Shown piece after piece: positions 1 to 10,971 of a stretch of DNA of 64,000 bases; position 1 is the first letter of the stretch; the number at the start of each line of letters is the position of its first letter. Made by a program: the position numbers and the translations under genes. The DNA is from Streptomyces sp. NBC_01317. Its GTDB lineage: Bacteria > Actinomycetota > Actinomycetes > Streptomycetales > Streptomycetaceae. The notes below the pieces were generated by a model. That model was not told where the DNA came from. It did no database searches and saw nothing but the letters and a program-made list of their open reading frames with translations. The DNA lies in NCBI RefSeq assembly GCF_035961655.1, contig NZ_CP108393.1, positions 3,889,501 to 3,953,500 of the forward strand. The letters are read 5' to 3'.

Positions 1-1133
1 GCCTCCAGCGCGTCACGTGCCTCCACACCGAGGTCCTTGGGGACGGCGACCTCGACGGTGACCAACAGGTCCCCGCGGCTGCCGTCCTTGCGTACGGCGC
101 CCTTGCCACGGGCGCGCATCGTACGGCCGTTCGGGGTCCCCGCGGGCAGTTTCAGCGTGACCGGGGGGCCGCCGAGCGTCGGCACCTTCACCTCGCCGCC
201 CAGCGTCGCCTCCGTGAAGGAGACCGGCACCGTGACGGTGAGGTTGTCGCCCTTCCGGCCGAAGACCGGGTGGGCGCCGACATGCACGACCACGTACAGG
301 TCGCCCGCCGGGCCGCCGCGCTCGCCGGGAGCGCCCTTGCCGCGCAGCCGGATCCGCTGGTTGTCGCTGACGCCCGCCGGAATCCGTACCTGCATCGTCC
401 TGGACGACCTGGCGCGCCCGCTGCCCTTGCAGACCTCGCAGGGGTCCTGGGCGATCAGACCGCGGCCCTTGCAGTCCACGCACGGGTCGGTGAGCGAGAA
501 GCCGCCACCGCTGCCACGGGAGACCTGTCCGGTGCCCACGCAGGTCGGGCAGACCCGCGGGGTGCCGTTCTTGTCGCCCGTGCCCGAGCAGGCCTTGCAG
601 GGTGCCTGGCTGGACATCCGCAGCGGGACGGTGGCCCCGTCGACCGCCTCGGTGAAGCTGAGCGTCACCTCGGACTCGATGTCCTGGCCGCGGCGCGGCT
701 GCACGCGGGTGGTGCCGGGGCCTCCCCGGTTGAAGAGGCCGCCGAACATGTCCCCGATGCCGCCACCGCCGCCGCCGAAGCCGCCGCCCTGCGCCGTTCC
801 CGTACCACCGCCGCCCGGGGCGCCCCCGAAGAGGTCGCCCAGGTCGAAGTTGAAGGAACCGCCGCCGGCGCCGGGTCCCGGCCGGAAGCCGCCGTTGCCG
901 AAGAGCGCGCGGGCCTCGTCGTACTCCTTGCGGCGCTTGGTGTCGCCGAGTACGTCGTTGGCCTCGGAGATCTCCTTGAAGCGCTCCTCGGCCTTCGCGT
1001 CGCCCTTGTTGGCGTCCGGGTGGAACTCGCGGGCGAGCTTCCGGTACGCCTTCTTGATCTCGGCCTCGGTGGCGTCCTTGGGGACGCCGAGAACCTTGTA
1101 GTAGTCCTTCTCCACGAAGTCCTTCGTGCTCAT
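1..1133 (-). CDS. dnaJ: Chaperone DnaJ (partial, C-terminus off the left edge)
   Basis: DnaJ stimulates the ATPase of DnaK and delivers unfolded substrates to it in the cytoplasm. The ATG at 1131-1133 opens a J domain starting MSTKDFVEKDYYKVLGV, with the helix loop HPD visible as FHPDANKG. A long Gly/Phe-rich linker follows, then four CxxCxGxG-type zinc motifs (CKACSGTG, CPTCVGTG, CVDCKGRG, CEVCKGSG) and the start of the C-terminal substrate-binding domain. About 377 codons are in view, so little is missing. It is the third gene after dnaK and grpE on the minus strand, 75 bp behind grpE. In Streptomyces hspR usually follows; it would lie outside the window. Confidence 0.96.
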   Translation of the reverse strand, partial: MSTKDFVEKDYYKVLGVPKDATEAEIKKAYRKLAREFHPDANKGDAKAEERFKEISEANDVLGDTKRRKEYDEARALFGNGGFRPGPGAGGGSFNFDLGDLFGGAPGGGGTGTAQGGGFGGGGGGIGDMFGGLFNRGGPGTTRVQPRRGQDIESEVTLSFTEAVDGATVPLRMSSQAPCKACSGTGDKNGTPRVCPTCVGTGQVSRGSGGGFSLTDPCVDCKGRGLIAQDPCEVCKGSGRARSSRTMQVRIPAGVSDNQRIRLRGKGAPGERGGPAGDLYVVVHVGAHPVFGRKGDNLTVTVPVSFTEATLGGEVKVPTLGGPPVTLKLPAGTPNGRTMRARGKGAVRKDGSRGDLLVTVEVAVPKDLGVEARDALE

Positions 1134-1208
1134 TCCCGACGTCCCTCCTCTCCACCGGCCACCCTCACGCCGTCCGTGCGTGCGTCAGCACTCGTCCGTG
1201 CCTCGGCG

Positions 1209-1876
1209 TCAGCCCTCGTCGGGGCCACCGTCGTCCTTGCCTTGGGCGGACGAGCCGGACTCGCCCGCCTCCTCCGCCGACTTCGGCGTGGCCCCCGGCT
1301 GGGGCTCCGCCACCGCGACCCGGGCGGGCCTGATCGTCCGCTCGCCGAACCGGTACCCAGGCTGAAGGATCGCGACGCAGGTGTCTTCCGTGACATCCGG
1401 CGCATACGAGTGCATCAGCGCTTCGTGGATCGTCGGGTCGAAGGGCTCGCCCTCCTTGCCGAACTGCTGGAGGCCCATCTTGGCGACGATGGTCTCCAGC
1501 GACTCGGCGACCGACTTGAAGCCGCCCACCAGCTCTTCGTGCTCCCGGGCGCGCCCGATGTCGTCGAGCACCGGCAGCAGCTCCGTCAGGAGCTTCGCGA
1601 CAGCGATCTCCTTGACGGTGACCCGGTCGCGCTCCACCCTGCGGCGGTAGTTCTGGTACTCGGCCTGGAGCCGCTGGAGGTCCGCCGTACGCTCGGCGAG
1701 CGCCGTGCGCACCTGGTCCAGCTGTGCTGTCAGAGCTATGTCGTTCACGTCCCCGGCCGGGGCCGCCGGGCCGGTCTCCTTCACGGAGTCCGGCCCGCCG
1801 GCCTGCGGCGCGGCGTCTTCGGGGGTCGCGCCGGAGGGGACGTCAGGCTTCTCTTCGAAGCCCGGGGTCTCCTCGG

Positions 1877-1880
<4 letters not shown>
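1209..1880 (-). CDS. grpE: Nucleotide exchange factor GrpE
   Basis: GrpE releases ADP from DnaK and resets the chaperone cycle. The 223-residue product has an acidic, disordered N-terminus of about 50 residues, then a long helical segment ([20 protein letters not shown]) typical of the GrpE coiled-coil dimer, and the C-terminal beta wing containing [13 protein letters not shown] and HEALMHSY. The ATG overlaps the dnaK stop codon by 4 bp, so the two are translationally coupled. Length and order match the standard actinobacterial dnaK-grpE-dnaJ operon. Confidence 0.96.
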
Positions 1881-3742
<1,862 letters not shown>

Positions 3743-3760
3743 TTCAATTCCTCCAACTGA

Positions 3761-3781
3761 CTTGAGTGGAACAGGCTCAAG
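3761..3781. promoter_or_regulatory. HAIR operator 1 (HspR box) of the dnaK operon
   Basis: The sequence reads CTTGAGT, seven bases, GCTCAAG. It matches the known HspR consensus CTTGAGT-N7-ACTCAAG at 13 of 14 arm positions. It ends 19 bp upstream of the dnaK start codon. HspR with DnaK as co-repressor would shut off the operon here when free DnaK is abundant. Confidence 0.9.
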
Positions 3782-3812
3782 GATGCATCACGGATCGCGG
3801 CGAGTCAAAGGA

Positions 3813-3833
3813 CCTGAGTCGAGGGGGCTCAAT
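3813..3833. promoter_or_regulatory. HAIR-like operator 2
   Basis: A weaker copy of the HspR box, CCTGAGT-N7-GCTCAAT, with three arm mismatches. It sits 52 bp (five helical turns) upstream of operator 1. A candidate minus-strand -35 hexamer TTGACT lies between the two (3803-3808). Several HAIR boxes in front of dnaK are known from Streptomyces. Confidence 0.6.
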
Positions 3834-3980
3834 AATCGTGCTGACGCGGCGCAACGGGCCTGGCGGGGGGCTTGCGGAGTGTCCGCCGGTACGCGGAGCG
3901 CCTCGCGCGGCGAGGCGGCCGCGTCCTGCGGTCGTTCTGTCATAACTTTCACAAAGGCCCCGAAAGTTCCCCGGGAGCCG

Positions 3981-4018
3981 CTTGAACCTCCTTGAGCCCC
4001 TTGAGCCCTCTTGAGCCC
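3981..4018. repeat. Four phased CTTGA direct repeats
   Basis: CTTGA starts at 3981, 3991, 4000 and 4010, three of the four continuing as CTTGAGCCC. The 9-10 bp spacing puts all copies on one face of the helix. Each resembles a half-site of the HspR box, but all point the same way. They lie between the divergent dnaK operon and the sugar-transferase-like gene. Function is unproven. Confidence 0.5.
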
Positions 4019-4029
4019 GGAACGGTCAG

Positions 4030-4740
4030 GTGTCCGCCATGGAACGACTCACGTCATGGGTGGCGGGGCGAGCGGCACGGCTCGCGGACCCCAAACGCCT
4101 CCTGGATCTGACGCTCGGCTCGGTCCTGCTGGTTCTGGCGGCGCCGGTACTGGTGGTGGCGGCACTGACGGAGGTGGTACGGGGCCGGCGGCCGGGCCGG
4201 CCCGCCTTCACCACCGACCGTCGCACCGGCCTGCACGGCCGCCCCTTCGTCCTGCGCGCGCTGCGCACCCGCCGGTTCCGCCTCGACCTGGTGTCCAGGC
4301 TGCCCCACGTCGTACGGGGCGACCTGTCCCTGGTCGGGCCCGCCCCGCTCGCACACGGCTCCCCGGCGGCGGCCGCTCCGTGGCGGCAGCTCGTACGGCC
4401 GGGTCTGACCGGTCTCGCGCAGGTACGGCGGCACTCGCCAATGCCGTGGGACGAGACCCCGCTGCTGGACCAGCACTACGTCGCGCACCACTGGATCGGC
4501 CTCGACCTCCTGATCCTGGTCCGTACGCTGCCGGCCCTGCTCCTGGTGGAGCCCCGGCCACACCCTCCCGGGCGCGCCCCGAGGCTCGTACGCGCGGCGC
4601 CCGCCCGCCGTCCTGGGGGCCGGGGAGCGGCGCCCGCCCCCCGTTCCCCGGCCCGCGGGCGCGCCCCAGCGACACAGATCACCACCCGCGCCACTACATT
4701 GCGTCGAGACAACTGGGTAACCTCAGCACGAACCGATTAA
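4030..4740 (+). CDS. Sugar-transferase-like membrane protein (PF02397-type), reduced
   Basis: Resembles undecaprenyl-phosphate sugar phosphotransferases, which attach the first sugar phosphate to the lipid carrier for surface polysaccharides. An N-terminal hydrophobic helix (about residues 25-45) is followed by a positively charged stretch, then the family signatures GDLSLVGPAPL and RPGLTGLAQV and a second hydrophobic segment near 155. The C-terminal 60 residues are Pro/Arg-rich and look disordered. It lacks the usual KFRTM-type segment (here VLRALRTRR), so activity is doubtful. The start could be GTG 4030 or ATG 4039. It is divergent from dnaK. Confidence 0.7.
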   Translation: MSAMERLTSWVAGRAARLADPKRLLDLTLGSVLLVLAAPVLVVAALTEVVRGRRPGRPAFTTDRRTGLHGRPFVLRALRTRRFRLDLVSRLPHVVRGDLSLVGPAPLAHGSPAAAAPWRQLVRPGLTGLAQVRRHSPMPWDETPLLDQHYVAHHWIGLDLLILVRTLPALLLVEPRPHPPGRAPRLVRAAPARRPGGRGAAPAPRSPARGRAPATQITTRATTLRRDNWVTSARTD

Positions 4741-4813
4741 GTTACTGCTTAGTACGCGTGCTGGATCCGTACCAGTGCCGACCTTCCACCCTCGCAGTCC
4801 CGAGGAGCCCCAC

Positions 4814-7141
4814 ATGCAACTCGCCGCGATCATCGTGTCGCTGGTACTCGGCGTCGTCGGCGTGGCGCTGTTCGCCCGAGCCATCGCGCAGATCTACCGC
4901 TTCGTGCGACTCGGCCAGGACGTCCCCGCGGGCACGCGGACCGGCGAACCGCGACAGCGCACCCTGACGGTGGCCAAGGAGTTCCTCGGCCACACGCGGA
5001 TGAACCGGTGGGGTGTCGTCGGCGTCGCGCACTGGTTCGTGGCGGTCGGGTTCTTCTCGCTCGTCCTGACGCTCGTCAACGCCTTCGGACAGCTCTTCCA
5101 GGCCGACTGGCTGCTGCCGGTGATCGGCGACTGGACTCCGTACGAGGTGTTCGTCGAGCTGATCGGCGCGCTGACGACCCTCGGCATCCTGACGCTGATC
5201 GTCATCCGCCAGCTGTCCCTGCCGGCCCGCGCGGGCCGCAAGTCCCGCTTCGCGGGCTCGAACTTCGGCCAGGCGTACTTCGTGGAAGCCGTGATCCTCG
5301 TCATCGGGGTGGCGATCCTGCTGCTGCGCGGGCTGGAGGGCGCGCTGCACCACGCGGACGGCTACCAGGCCGCGTACGTCATCTCGTACCCCCTGGTCGC
5401 GGCGTTCAAGGGACTGAGCCTCACCACCCTCCAGAACCTGGTCTACCTGATCGCGATGATCAAGATCGGGACGTCCTTCGTCTGGATGATCACGGTCGCG
5501 CTCAAGACCGACATGGGGGTCGCCTGGCACCGCTTCCTGGCGTTCCCGAACATCTGGTTCAAGCGCGACGCGGCCGGCGGCACGGCGCTCGGCGCCCTGC
5601 TCCCGATGACGAGCGGCGGCAAGGAGATCGACTTCGAGGAGCCCGGCGACGACGACGTCTTCGGCGTCTCCCAGATCGAGCACTTCTCCTGGAAGGGCAT
5701 CCTCGACTTCTCGACGTGTACGGAGTGCGGCCGCTGCCAGTCGCAGTGCCCGGCCTGGAACACGGGCAAGCCCCTCTCCCCCAAGCTGCTGATCATGTCG
5801 CTGCGCGACCACGCGCACGCCAAGGCGCCGTATCTGCTCGCGGGCGGCGGCAAGACGATGGAGGGCGAGGAGAAGGCGACGCCGGAGCAGCTGGCCGGGG
5901 TGCCGGCCGCCGCGCTCGCCGAGGCCGAACGGCCCCTGATCGGGACGCTGGAGGAGAACGGGGTCATCGACCCGGACGTGCTGTGGTCGTGCACCACGTG
6001 CGGCGCGTGTGTCGAGCAGTGCCCCGTCGACATCGAGCACGTCGACCACATCCTCGACATGCGCCGCTACCAGGTGATGATCGAGAGCGCGTTCCCGAGC
6101 GAGGCCGGGACGATGCTCAAGAACCTGGAGAAGAAGGGCAACCCGTGGGGGTTGCAGAAGAAGCAGCGGCTGGAGTGGACGAAGGAGGTCGACTTCGAGG
6201 TACCGGTCGTCGGCCAGGACGTCGAGGACCTGTCGGAGGTCGACTACCTGTACTGGGTGGGGTGCGCGGGCGCGCTGGAGGACCGGGCGAAGAAGACCAC
6301 CAAGGCCTTCGCGGAGCTGCTGAACATCGCGGGTGTGAAGTTCGCGATCATGGGCGGCGACGAGAAGTGCACGGGTGACTCGGCGCGGCGCCTGGGCAAC
6401 GAGCCGCTGTTCCAGCAACTCGGCCAGGAGAACGTGGCGTTGCTGAACATGGCGTTCGGCGAGTCCGACGAAGATGACGAGGGCGCGGACGCCACCACTC
6501 GGAAGCCGAGGTCGGCGAAGCGGATCGTGGCCACCTGCCCGCACTGCTTCAACACGATCGCGAACGAATACCCGCAGCTGGGCGGGGAGTTCGAGGTCAT
6601 CCACCACACGCAGCTGCTGCAACACCTGGTGGACGAGGGCAAGTTGGTACCGGTGACGCCGGTCGAGGGTCTGATCACGTACCACGACCCGTGCTACCTC
6701 GGCCGTCACAACAAGATCTACACCCCGCCGCGCGAGATCATCGCGAGCGTGCCGGGCCTGCGCAGCGAGGAGATGCACCGTCACAAGGAGCGGGGCTTCT
6801 GCTGCGGCGCGGGCGGGGCGCGGATGTGGATGGAGGAGCGGATCGGCAAGCGCATCAACAACGAGCGGGTGGACGAGGCGCTTTCGCTGAACCCGGACAT
6901 CGTGTCGACGGCGTGCCCGTTCTGCCTGGTGATGCTGACGGACTCGGTGAACGGGAAGAAGAACGAGGGCGCGGCGAAGGAGTCCATCCAGGTGGTGGAT
7001 GTGGCGCAGCTGCTGCTGGATTCGGTACGGGTGCCGGTGGGGGCGGTGGCTGTCGCGCCGGAACCTTCACCGTCCCCGGAGCCGAACCCGGAGCCGAACC
7101 CGAAGCCGGAACCGACACAGGACGAGGCACCGGTGCAGTAG
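4814..7141 (+). CDS. Membrane-bound iron-sulfur oxidoreductase (heterodisulfide-reductase/GlpC-like)
   Basis: A 775-residue protein whose N-terminal third has about five to six membrane helices, like the cytochrome-type gamma subunit of nitrate reductase. Two ferredoxin-type [4Fe-4S] motifs follow: CTECGRCQSQCP near residue 300 and CTTCGACVEQCP near 393. Two CCG domains come next, with cysteine signatures YWVGCAG, TCPHCFN, YHDPCYLGRHN and GFCCGAGGARMW. The tail is a Pro/Glu linker with alternating EP and NP. It probably passes electrons between a donor and membrane quinone; the substrate is unknown. The ATG at 4814 is preceded by GAGGAG; an upstream in-frame start at 4775 has no comparable site. 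Confidence 0.85.
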   Translation: MQLAAIIVSLVLGVVGVALFARAIAQIYRFVRLGQDVPAGTRTGEPRQRTLTVAKEFLGHTRMNRWGVVGVAHWFVAVGFFSLVLTLVNAFGQLFQADWLLPVIGDWTPYEVFVELIGALTTLGILTLIVIRQLSLPARAGRKSRFAGSNFGQAYFVEAVILVIGVAILLLRGLEGALHHADGYQAAYVISYPLVAAFKGLSLTTLQNLVYLIAMIKIGTSFVWMITVALKTDMGVAWHRFLAFPNIWFKRDAAGGTALGALLPMTSGGKEIDFEEPGDDDVFGVSQIEHFSWKGILDFSTCTECGRCQSQCPAWNTGKPLSPKLLIMSLRDHAHAKAPYLLAGGGKTMEGEEKATPEQLAGVPAAALAEAERPLIGTLEENGVIDPDVLWSCTTCGACVEQCPVDIEHVDHILDMRRYQVMIESAFPSEAGTMLKNLEKKGNPWGLQKKQRLEWTKEVDFEVPVVGQDVEDLSEVDYLYWVGCAGALEDRAKKTTKAFAELLNIAGVKFAIMGGDEKCTGDSARRLGNEPLFQQLGQENVALLNMAFGESDEDDEGADATTRKPRSAKRIVATCPHCFNTIANEYPQLGGEFEVIHHTQLLQHLVDEGKLVPVTPVEGLITYHDPCYLGRHNKIYTPPREIIASVPGLRSEEMHRHKERGFCCGAGGARMWMEERIGKRINNERVDEALSLNPDIVSTACPFCLVMLTDSVNGKKNEGAAKESIQVVDVAQLLLDSVRVPVGAVAVAPEPSPSPEPNPEPNPKPEPTQDEAPVQ

Positions 7142-7261
7142 CGGACTCCCCTGGGGTTCGCCCCCGGGCCTCCCCTAAGGGATGTCACAGCTCAGCAGCA
7201 AACCCCGCCCGGTCCCGTACCTCGTCGGCCGTACGGCTCAGGAGCGGGTACGTTCGATGAC

Positions 7262-8251
7262 GTGGCTGGATTCAGGATCGGACGCGGCCGGGACAACCGC
7301 ACCTCGCGACAACAACCGCAGCGGCAGCAGCAACAACAGCAGCCGTACGGACGGCAGGCGCCGCCCCCGAGCTACGGGGGTGGCGGCCAACCCGCTCCTC
7401 CGTACGGGCAGCCGCCACGCCCTCCGCAGCAGCAGTGGCCGCCCACGGGCGGTGGACAGCAGTACGGCGGCGGACAGCAGTACGGCGGCGGGCGCGGCGG
7501 CCCCGCCCAGGGCGGTGGCGGCGCGCACGGCGAACCGGAGTACTTCGGCGACCCGTACGGCCAGCAGCAGCCGCACCAGGGGCAGGGCGGCGGCCAGGGA
7601 GCCGACCCGTACGCCAACAACCCGGGCCACACGCAGATGTTCAGCGTGAACGAGGACCCGTACGGCGACGGCGCGGCGTACCACGCCGGCGCCGCGGCGG
7701 CCCCGGCCGGCCCGCGGCTGCCGTGGAAGGAACTGCTGGGCGGCATCGTGCTGCGCCCGGCCCAGACCTTCCTCCAGATGCGGGACTACCCGGTGTGGGG
7801 CCCGGCCCTGACGGTGACGTTCCTCTACGGCCTGCTGGCGCTCTTCGGCTTCGGCACGGCCCGCGAGGACACGATCGACGCGACGCTCTCCACGGCCGTC
7901 CCGTACGTCCTGGTGACCGCTGTGACCTTCGTCATCGGCGGCCTGATCCTGGGCGTGGTGACGCACACCATGGCCCGCCAGCTGGGCGGCGACGGCGCCT
8001 GGCAGCCGACCGTCGGCCTGTCGATGCTGATCATGTCGATCACGGACGCCCCGCGCCTGATCTTCGGCGTCTTCCTGGGCGGCGGGAACTCCCTGGTCCA
8101 GGTCCTCGGCTGGGTGACCTGGATCGCGGCGGGCTTCCTCTTCACGACGATGGTGAGCAAGAGCCACGACCTGCCGTGGCCGAAGGCACTGGGAGCGTCG
8201 GCGATCCAGCTGATCGCGCTGCTGTCCCTGCTGAAGCTGGGCACGCTGTAA
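7262..8251 (+). CDS. Yip1-family integral membrane protein with Gln/Gly/Pro-rich N-terminus
   Basis: The first 150 residues are low complexity, rich in Gln, Gly, Pro and Tyr (runs of Q near residue 20 and QQYGGG repeats), and probably disordered. The C-terminal half from WKELLGG is a compact Yip1-like domain with about five hydrophobic helices (for example ALTVTFLYGLLALFGFG and LVTAVTFVIGGLILGVV). Bacterial Yip1 proteins have no established function. The GTG start sits 17 bp behind AGGAG, which is long, so an unmarked downstream start cannot be excluded. Confidence 0.75.
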   Translation: MAGFRIGRGRDNRTSRQQPQRQQQQQQPYGRQAPPPSYGGGGQPAPPYGQPPRPPQQQWPPTGGGQQYGGGQQYGGGRGGPAQGGGGAHGEPEYFGDPYGQQQPHQGQGGGQGADPYANNPGHTQMFSVNEDPYGDGAAYHAGAAAAPAGPRLPWKELLGGIVLRPAQTFLQMRDYPVWGPALTVTFLYGLLALFGFGTAREDTIDATLSTAVPYVLVTAVTFVIGGLILGVVTHTMARQLGGDGAWQPTVGLSMLIMSITDAPRLIFGVFLGGGNSLVQVLGWVTWIAAGFLFTTMVSKSHDLPWPKALGASAIQLIALLSLLKLGTL

Positions 8252-8265
8252 GGCGTGCCCAGGGC

Positions 8266-9054
8266 CTACCGGACGTCGACGAAGTCACCGGCGGCACTGA
8301 CCGCCGGTGTGGTCGCCGTACCCGCGAAGCTGTAGCGGAAGTAGCCGTCGGTGGAGGCGGCGACGGTCGCCTTGAGGGCGCCCGTCGAGTTGGACCTGAC
8401 CGTCTTCACCGTGGTGTAGGAGCTGCTGTTCTTCTTGCGGAACTGGAGCTTGACCGGCTGGTTCGTATAGCCGTGGTACTTGTTGTCGTCCCAGTTGGCA
8501 CGGGAGAGCTTGCCGGTGACCGTGACGGTCTTTCCCTTCTTCACGGGCTCGGGCGAGGCGTTGACCGTCAGCTTCGAGTAGCGCTGCACCTTGAACGTGG
8601 TGGCCGCGTCCCGGTGGATGTAGTCGGCGTCGTGGGCGGAGACCAGCGTGCCGAGCTTCCAGGTGGCCGCCGCACTGTTCCCGACGAACCCGGTCGACGC
8701 CTGCGGGTCGAAGGTCAGCGTGCCGGAGCAGGTCGACGTCGTGGCGCTCACCTTGACGCACGAGATCTCGTCGTCCCAGATCTGCGCGTAGTTCGGCTTC
8801 GGACCGAAGGCGCTGATGTACGTGGTCCCGGCGATGCCCGAATCGTCGGACGCGGTCACGGAGACCTTGGCGGACACCACGTCGGTAGTACCGACCACCA
8901 CCGGCTTGCCGCCGTTGACGACGACCTTGTCGATCGTGATGTTGCCGCTGCCGCCGTCCTCCGCCTGGGCGGCGGTGGCGCCGACTGCCGTGGCGGCGAG
9001 CGCGAGGCCGGCGCCGGCGCCGAGCAGGGCGAGGTGGGTGAAGCTGACGCGCAT
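8266..9054 (-). CDS. Secreted beta-rich hypothetical protein
   Basis: A 262-residue exported protein of unknown function. The start MRVSFTHL opens a clear Sec signal peptide with hydrophobic core LALLGAGAGLALAATAVGAT and an AQA-type cleavage site. The mature part is a predicted beta sandwich: a domain with one cysteine pair (SCVKVSATTSTCSG) and a C-terminal Ig-like domain with VKKGKTVTVTGKL and QPVKLQFRKK, a pattern common in Streptomyces surface proteins. A longer ORF reaches upstream to 9189, but the signal peptide and the purine-rich GGGGGGAA before 9054 support the shorter start. Confidence 0.75.
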   Translation of the reverse strand: MRVSFTHLALLGAGAGLALAATAVGATAAQAEDGGSGNITIDKVVVNGGKPVVVGTTDVVSAKVSVTASDDSGIAGTTYISAFGPKPNYAQIWDDEISCVKVSATTSTCSGTLTFDPQASTGFVGNSAAATWKLGTLVSAHDADYIHRDAATTFKVQRYSKLTVNASPEPVKKGKTVTVTGKLSRANWDDNKYHGYTNQPVKLQFRKKNSSSYTTVKTVRSNSTGALKATVAASTDGYFRYSFAGTATTPAVSAAGDFVDVR

Positions 9055-9118
9055 GAACGTTCCCCCCAGGAACTCTCCGTCTGATTCAGAGGGAGCGTAC
9101 GACGTCGGCCACCGACGC

Positions 9119-9595
9119 TCATCGCACGGGTGGCAGAACACTCCAGGGAAAGTTGATCCAGTCGTCGGTGCGCTTCCAGACGTACTCACACTTCACGAGC
9201 GACTGGGACTTCTCGTAGATGACGGCGCTGCGCACCTCGGCCACCTGGCCGACGCAGAAATCCCGGACGAGCTTGAGCGTCCTGCCGCTGTCGGCGACGT
9301 CGTCGGCGATCAGGACCCGCTTGTCCGTGAAGTCGATGAGGTCGGGGACGGGCGCGAGCATGACCGGCATCTCCAGGGTCGTACCCACGCCGGTGTAGAA
9401 CTCGACGTTGACGAGGGAGAGGTTCTTGCAGTCGAGGGCATAGGCGAGCCCACCGGCGAGGAACACACCGCCGCGGGCGATGCCGAGGATGACGTCGGGG
9501 TGGTAGCCGTCGTCGGCGACGGCTTGGGCGAGCTGCCGCACGGCAAGCCCGAATTCCTCGTAGGAGAGCGATTCACGCAAACTCACAACGCCCAC
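9119..9595 (-). CDS. Phosphoribosyltransferase (purine-type PRTase)
   Basis: A 158-residue type-I phosphoribosyltransferase. The PRPP-binding loop is VLIADDVADSGRT (about residues 93-105), and the fold start is visible as PDVILGIARGGVFLAG. Members transfer the ribose phosphate of PRPP to a purine base; the short length and WINFPW segment near the C-terminus fit the xanthine/guanine-type group found beside dcd in actinomycetes. The start is GTG at 9595, or a second in-frame GTG three codons on. Confidence 0.85.
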   Translation of the reverse strand: MGVVSLRESLSYEEFGLAVRQLAQAVADDGYHPDVILGIARGGVFLAGGLAYALDCKNLSLVNVEFYTGVGTTLEMPVMLAPVPDLIDFTDKRVLIADDVADSGRTLKLVRDFCVGQVAEVRSAVIYEKSQSLVKCEYVWKRTDDWINFPWSVLPPVR

Positions 9596-9624
9596 CCGCC
9601 CACCCGCCCGTCACCCCACCACCC

Positions 9625-10200
9625 TCAAACCTGAGTGCGATGAAAGTTGAGAAAGGACCGAGAGGCGGTAGGCCCGCGCTGCCCCTGATAACGGGACCCG
9701 TACCGCTCGGAGCCGTACGGGAACTCCGCCGGCGAGCTGAGCCGGAAGAGGCACAGCTGCCCGATCTTCATACCGGGCCAGAGCTTGATGGGGAGCGTGG
9801 CGAGATTGGACAGCTCCAACGTCACATGCCCGGAAAACCCAGGATCGATAAATCCGGCGGTGGAATGAGTAACGAGCCCAAGCCGCCCCAGACTGGACTT
9901 CCCCTCCAGCCGGGAGGCGATGTCGTCGGGCAGCGAGATGACCTCGTACGACGAGGCCAGCACGAACTCCCCGGGATGCAGGATGAACGCCTCATCGCCG
10001 TCCGGCTCCACCTGGCGCGTCAGATCGCTCTGCTCGACGGCGGGGTCGATGTGGGGATAGCGATGGTTCTCGAACACCCGGAAGTACCGGTCGAGCCGCA
10101 CGTCGATGCTCGACGGCTGCACCATCGATGCGTCGTACGGTTCGACACGTACGCGTCCGGAGTCGAGCTCGGCCCGGATGTCCTTGTCAGAGAGAAGCAC
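9625..10200 (-). CDS. dcd: dCTP deaminase
   Basis: Converts dCTP to dUTP (in actinobacteria sometimes on to dUMP) for thymidylate synthesis. The 191-residue length is standard. Motifs visible are [12 protein letters not shown] at the N-terminus, [10 protein letters not shown], the catalytic segment [19 protein letters not shown] with its active-site Glu a few residues later, and GQLCLFRL. The GTG at 10200 matches the conserved family start; the longer frame to 10245 adds an unconserved leader. No clear Shine-Dalgarno precedes it, so leaderless translation is possible. Confidence 0.95.
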   Translation of the reverse strand: MLLSDKDIRAELDSGRVRVEPYDASMVQPSSIDVRLDRYFRVFENHRYPHIDPAVEQSDLTRQVEPDGDEAFILHPGEFVLASSYEVISLPDDIASRLEGKSSLGRLGLVTHSTAGFIDPGFSGHVTLELSNLATLPIKLWPGMKIGQLCLFRLSSPAEFPYGSERYGSRYQGQRGPTASRSFLNFHRTQV

Positions 10201-10288
10201 GCCCCGAGGATACGCAAGGAGCACGAGCCACCCGCAATCGGCCAACGCGCACCCCGAGCGCCCCCATACCCAGAAAAGCCCAAAACCC

Positions 10289-10480
10289 CTAGAAAGCGGC
10301 CCCAGTCACGCGAGTGACGACCTCCACCGGCACGGCATGCCGCAACCGCGCACACCGCGGACACCGAATGAGCCGCCCGGGCCCGATGCGCCCGGCGTCG
10401 AGCTGCTGCATCGGAAAGGTCGACGTACGGAACACATGCCCCTCGGCACAGCGAACAACGGGGCGCTCGATCAGATCCAT
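10289..10480 (-). CDS. Small zinc-ribbon-like hypothetical protein
   Basis: A 63-residue protein starting [19 protein letters not shown], with AAAGGA upstream of its ATG. Two cysteine knuckles, CAEGH and CPRCARLRH, are spaced as in a small zinc ribbon. Similar short proteins lie beside dcd in many Streptomyces. The longer 129-residue frame to 10678 would run almost into the tRNA gene and is rejected as the coding start. Function unknown. Confidence 0.65.
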   Translation of the reverse strand: MDLIERPVVRCAEGHVFRTSTFPMQQLDAGRIGPGRLIRCPRCARLRHAVPVEVVTRVTGAAF

Positions 10481-10690
10481 GAGGTCCTTTCCCCAACAAA
10501 CGCGGACAAAGCCCCACACTAGAGGATCAACAGAACACCCCCTCCCCGGCACTCCGCCCCCCAACCTACCGACCCCGACCCCCACCCCACTCCATCCCCG
10601 AACGCAAACAGGACCCAAGACGAAAACACGCCCGGGCCCCACGATGAGGTAGAGTATCCGACGATGCGAGGCCAACAAACGCCTCGCTCG

Positions 10691-10764
10691 GCGGGTGTAG
10701 TTTAATGGTAGAACATGAGCTTCCCAAGCTCAGAGCGCGAGTTCGATTCTCGTCACCCGCTCCA
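10691..10764 (+). tRNA. tRNA-Gly (anticodon CCC), attachment site of the island
   Basis: Full cloverleaf: acceptor stem GCGGGTG pairs with CACCCGC, the D arm contains GTTTAATGGTAGAAC, the anticodon loop TTCCCAA gives anticodon CCC on stem TGAGC/GCTCA, and the T arm is GCGAGTTCGATTCTCGT. CCA is encoded (10762-10764). A -10-like TAGAGT lies at 10650. Its last 44 bases, 10721-10764, recur as direct repeats across the next 49 kb, so it served repeatedly as an integration site while staying intact. Confidence 0.97.
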
Positions 10765-10768
10765 CAGT

Positions 10769-10797
10769 AAAGCCCCAGGCCAGCGGCCCGGGGCTTT
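10769..10797 (+). terminator. tRNA-Gly terminator
   Basis: An inverted repeat AAAGCCCC...GGGGCTTT with an inner extension of the stem, directly behind the tRNA. A version of this hairpin follows most of the att copies further right, so the duplicated unit extends past the tRNA itself. Confidence 0.8.
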
Positions 10798-10971
10798 GTC
10801 GTTGTCTAGACCTCTCGGAGGCTGCCGTGCCCTCCGCGTGCCCCATGGCGCACGAATGCGCTGGTAGGAGGACACGCGGTGAACCACCTGCGTGGGCCCT
10901 GCCGAGAGGATCGCCACTCGTCCCCGGAAACACCTCATGCGCGACAGCGCGCTTGACTAGCGTGTGGCCGC

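Noticed and set aside
4742..6784. A 680-codon minus-strand ORF opposite the iron-sulfur protein
   Set aside because: Antisense shadow; all iron-sulfur cysteine motifs are in the plus frame.
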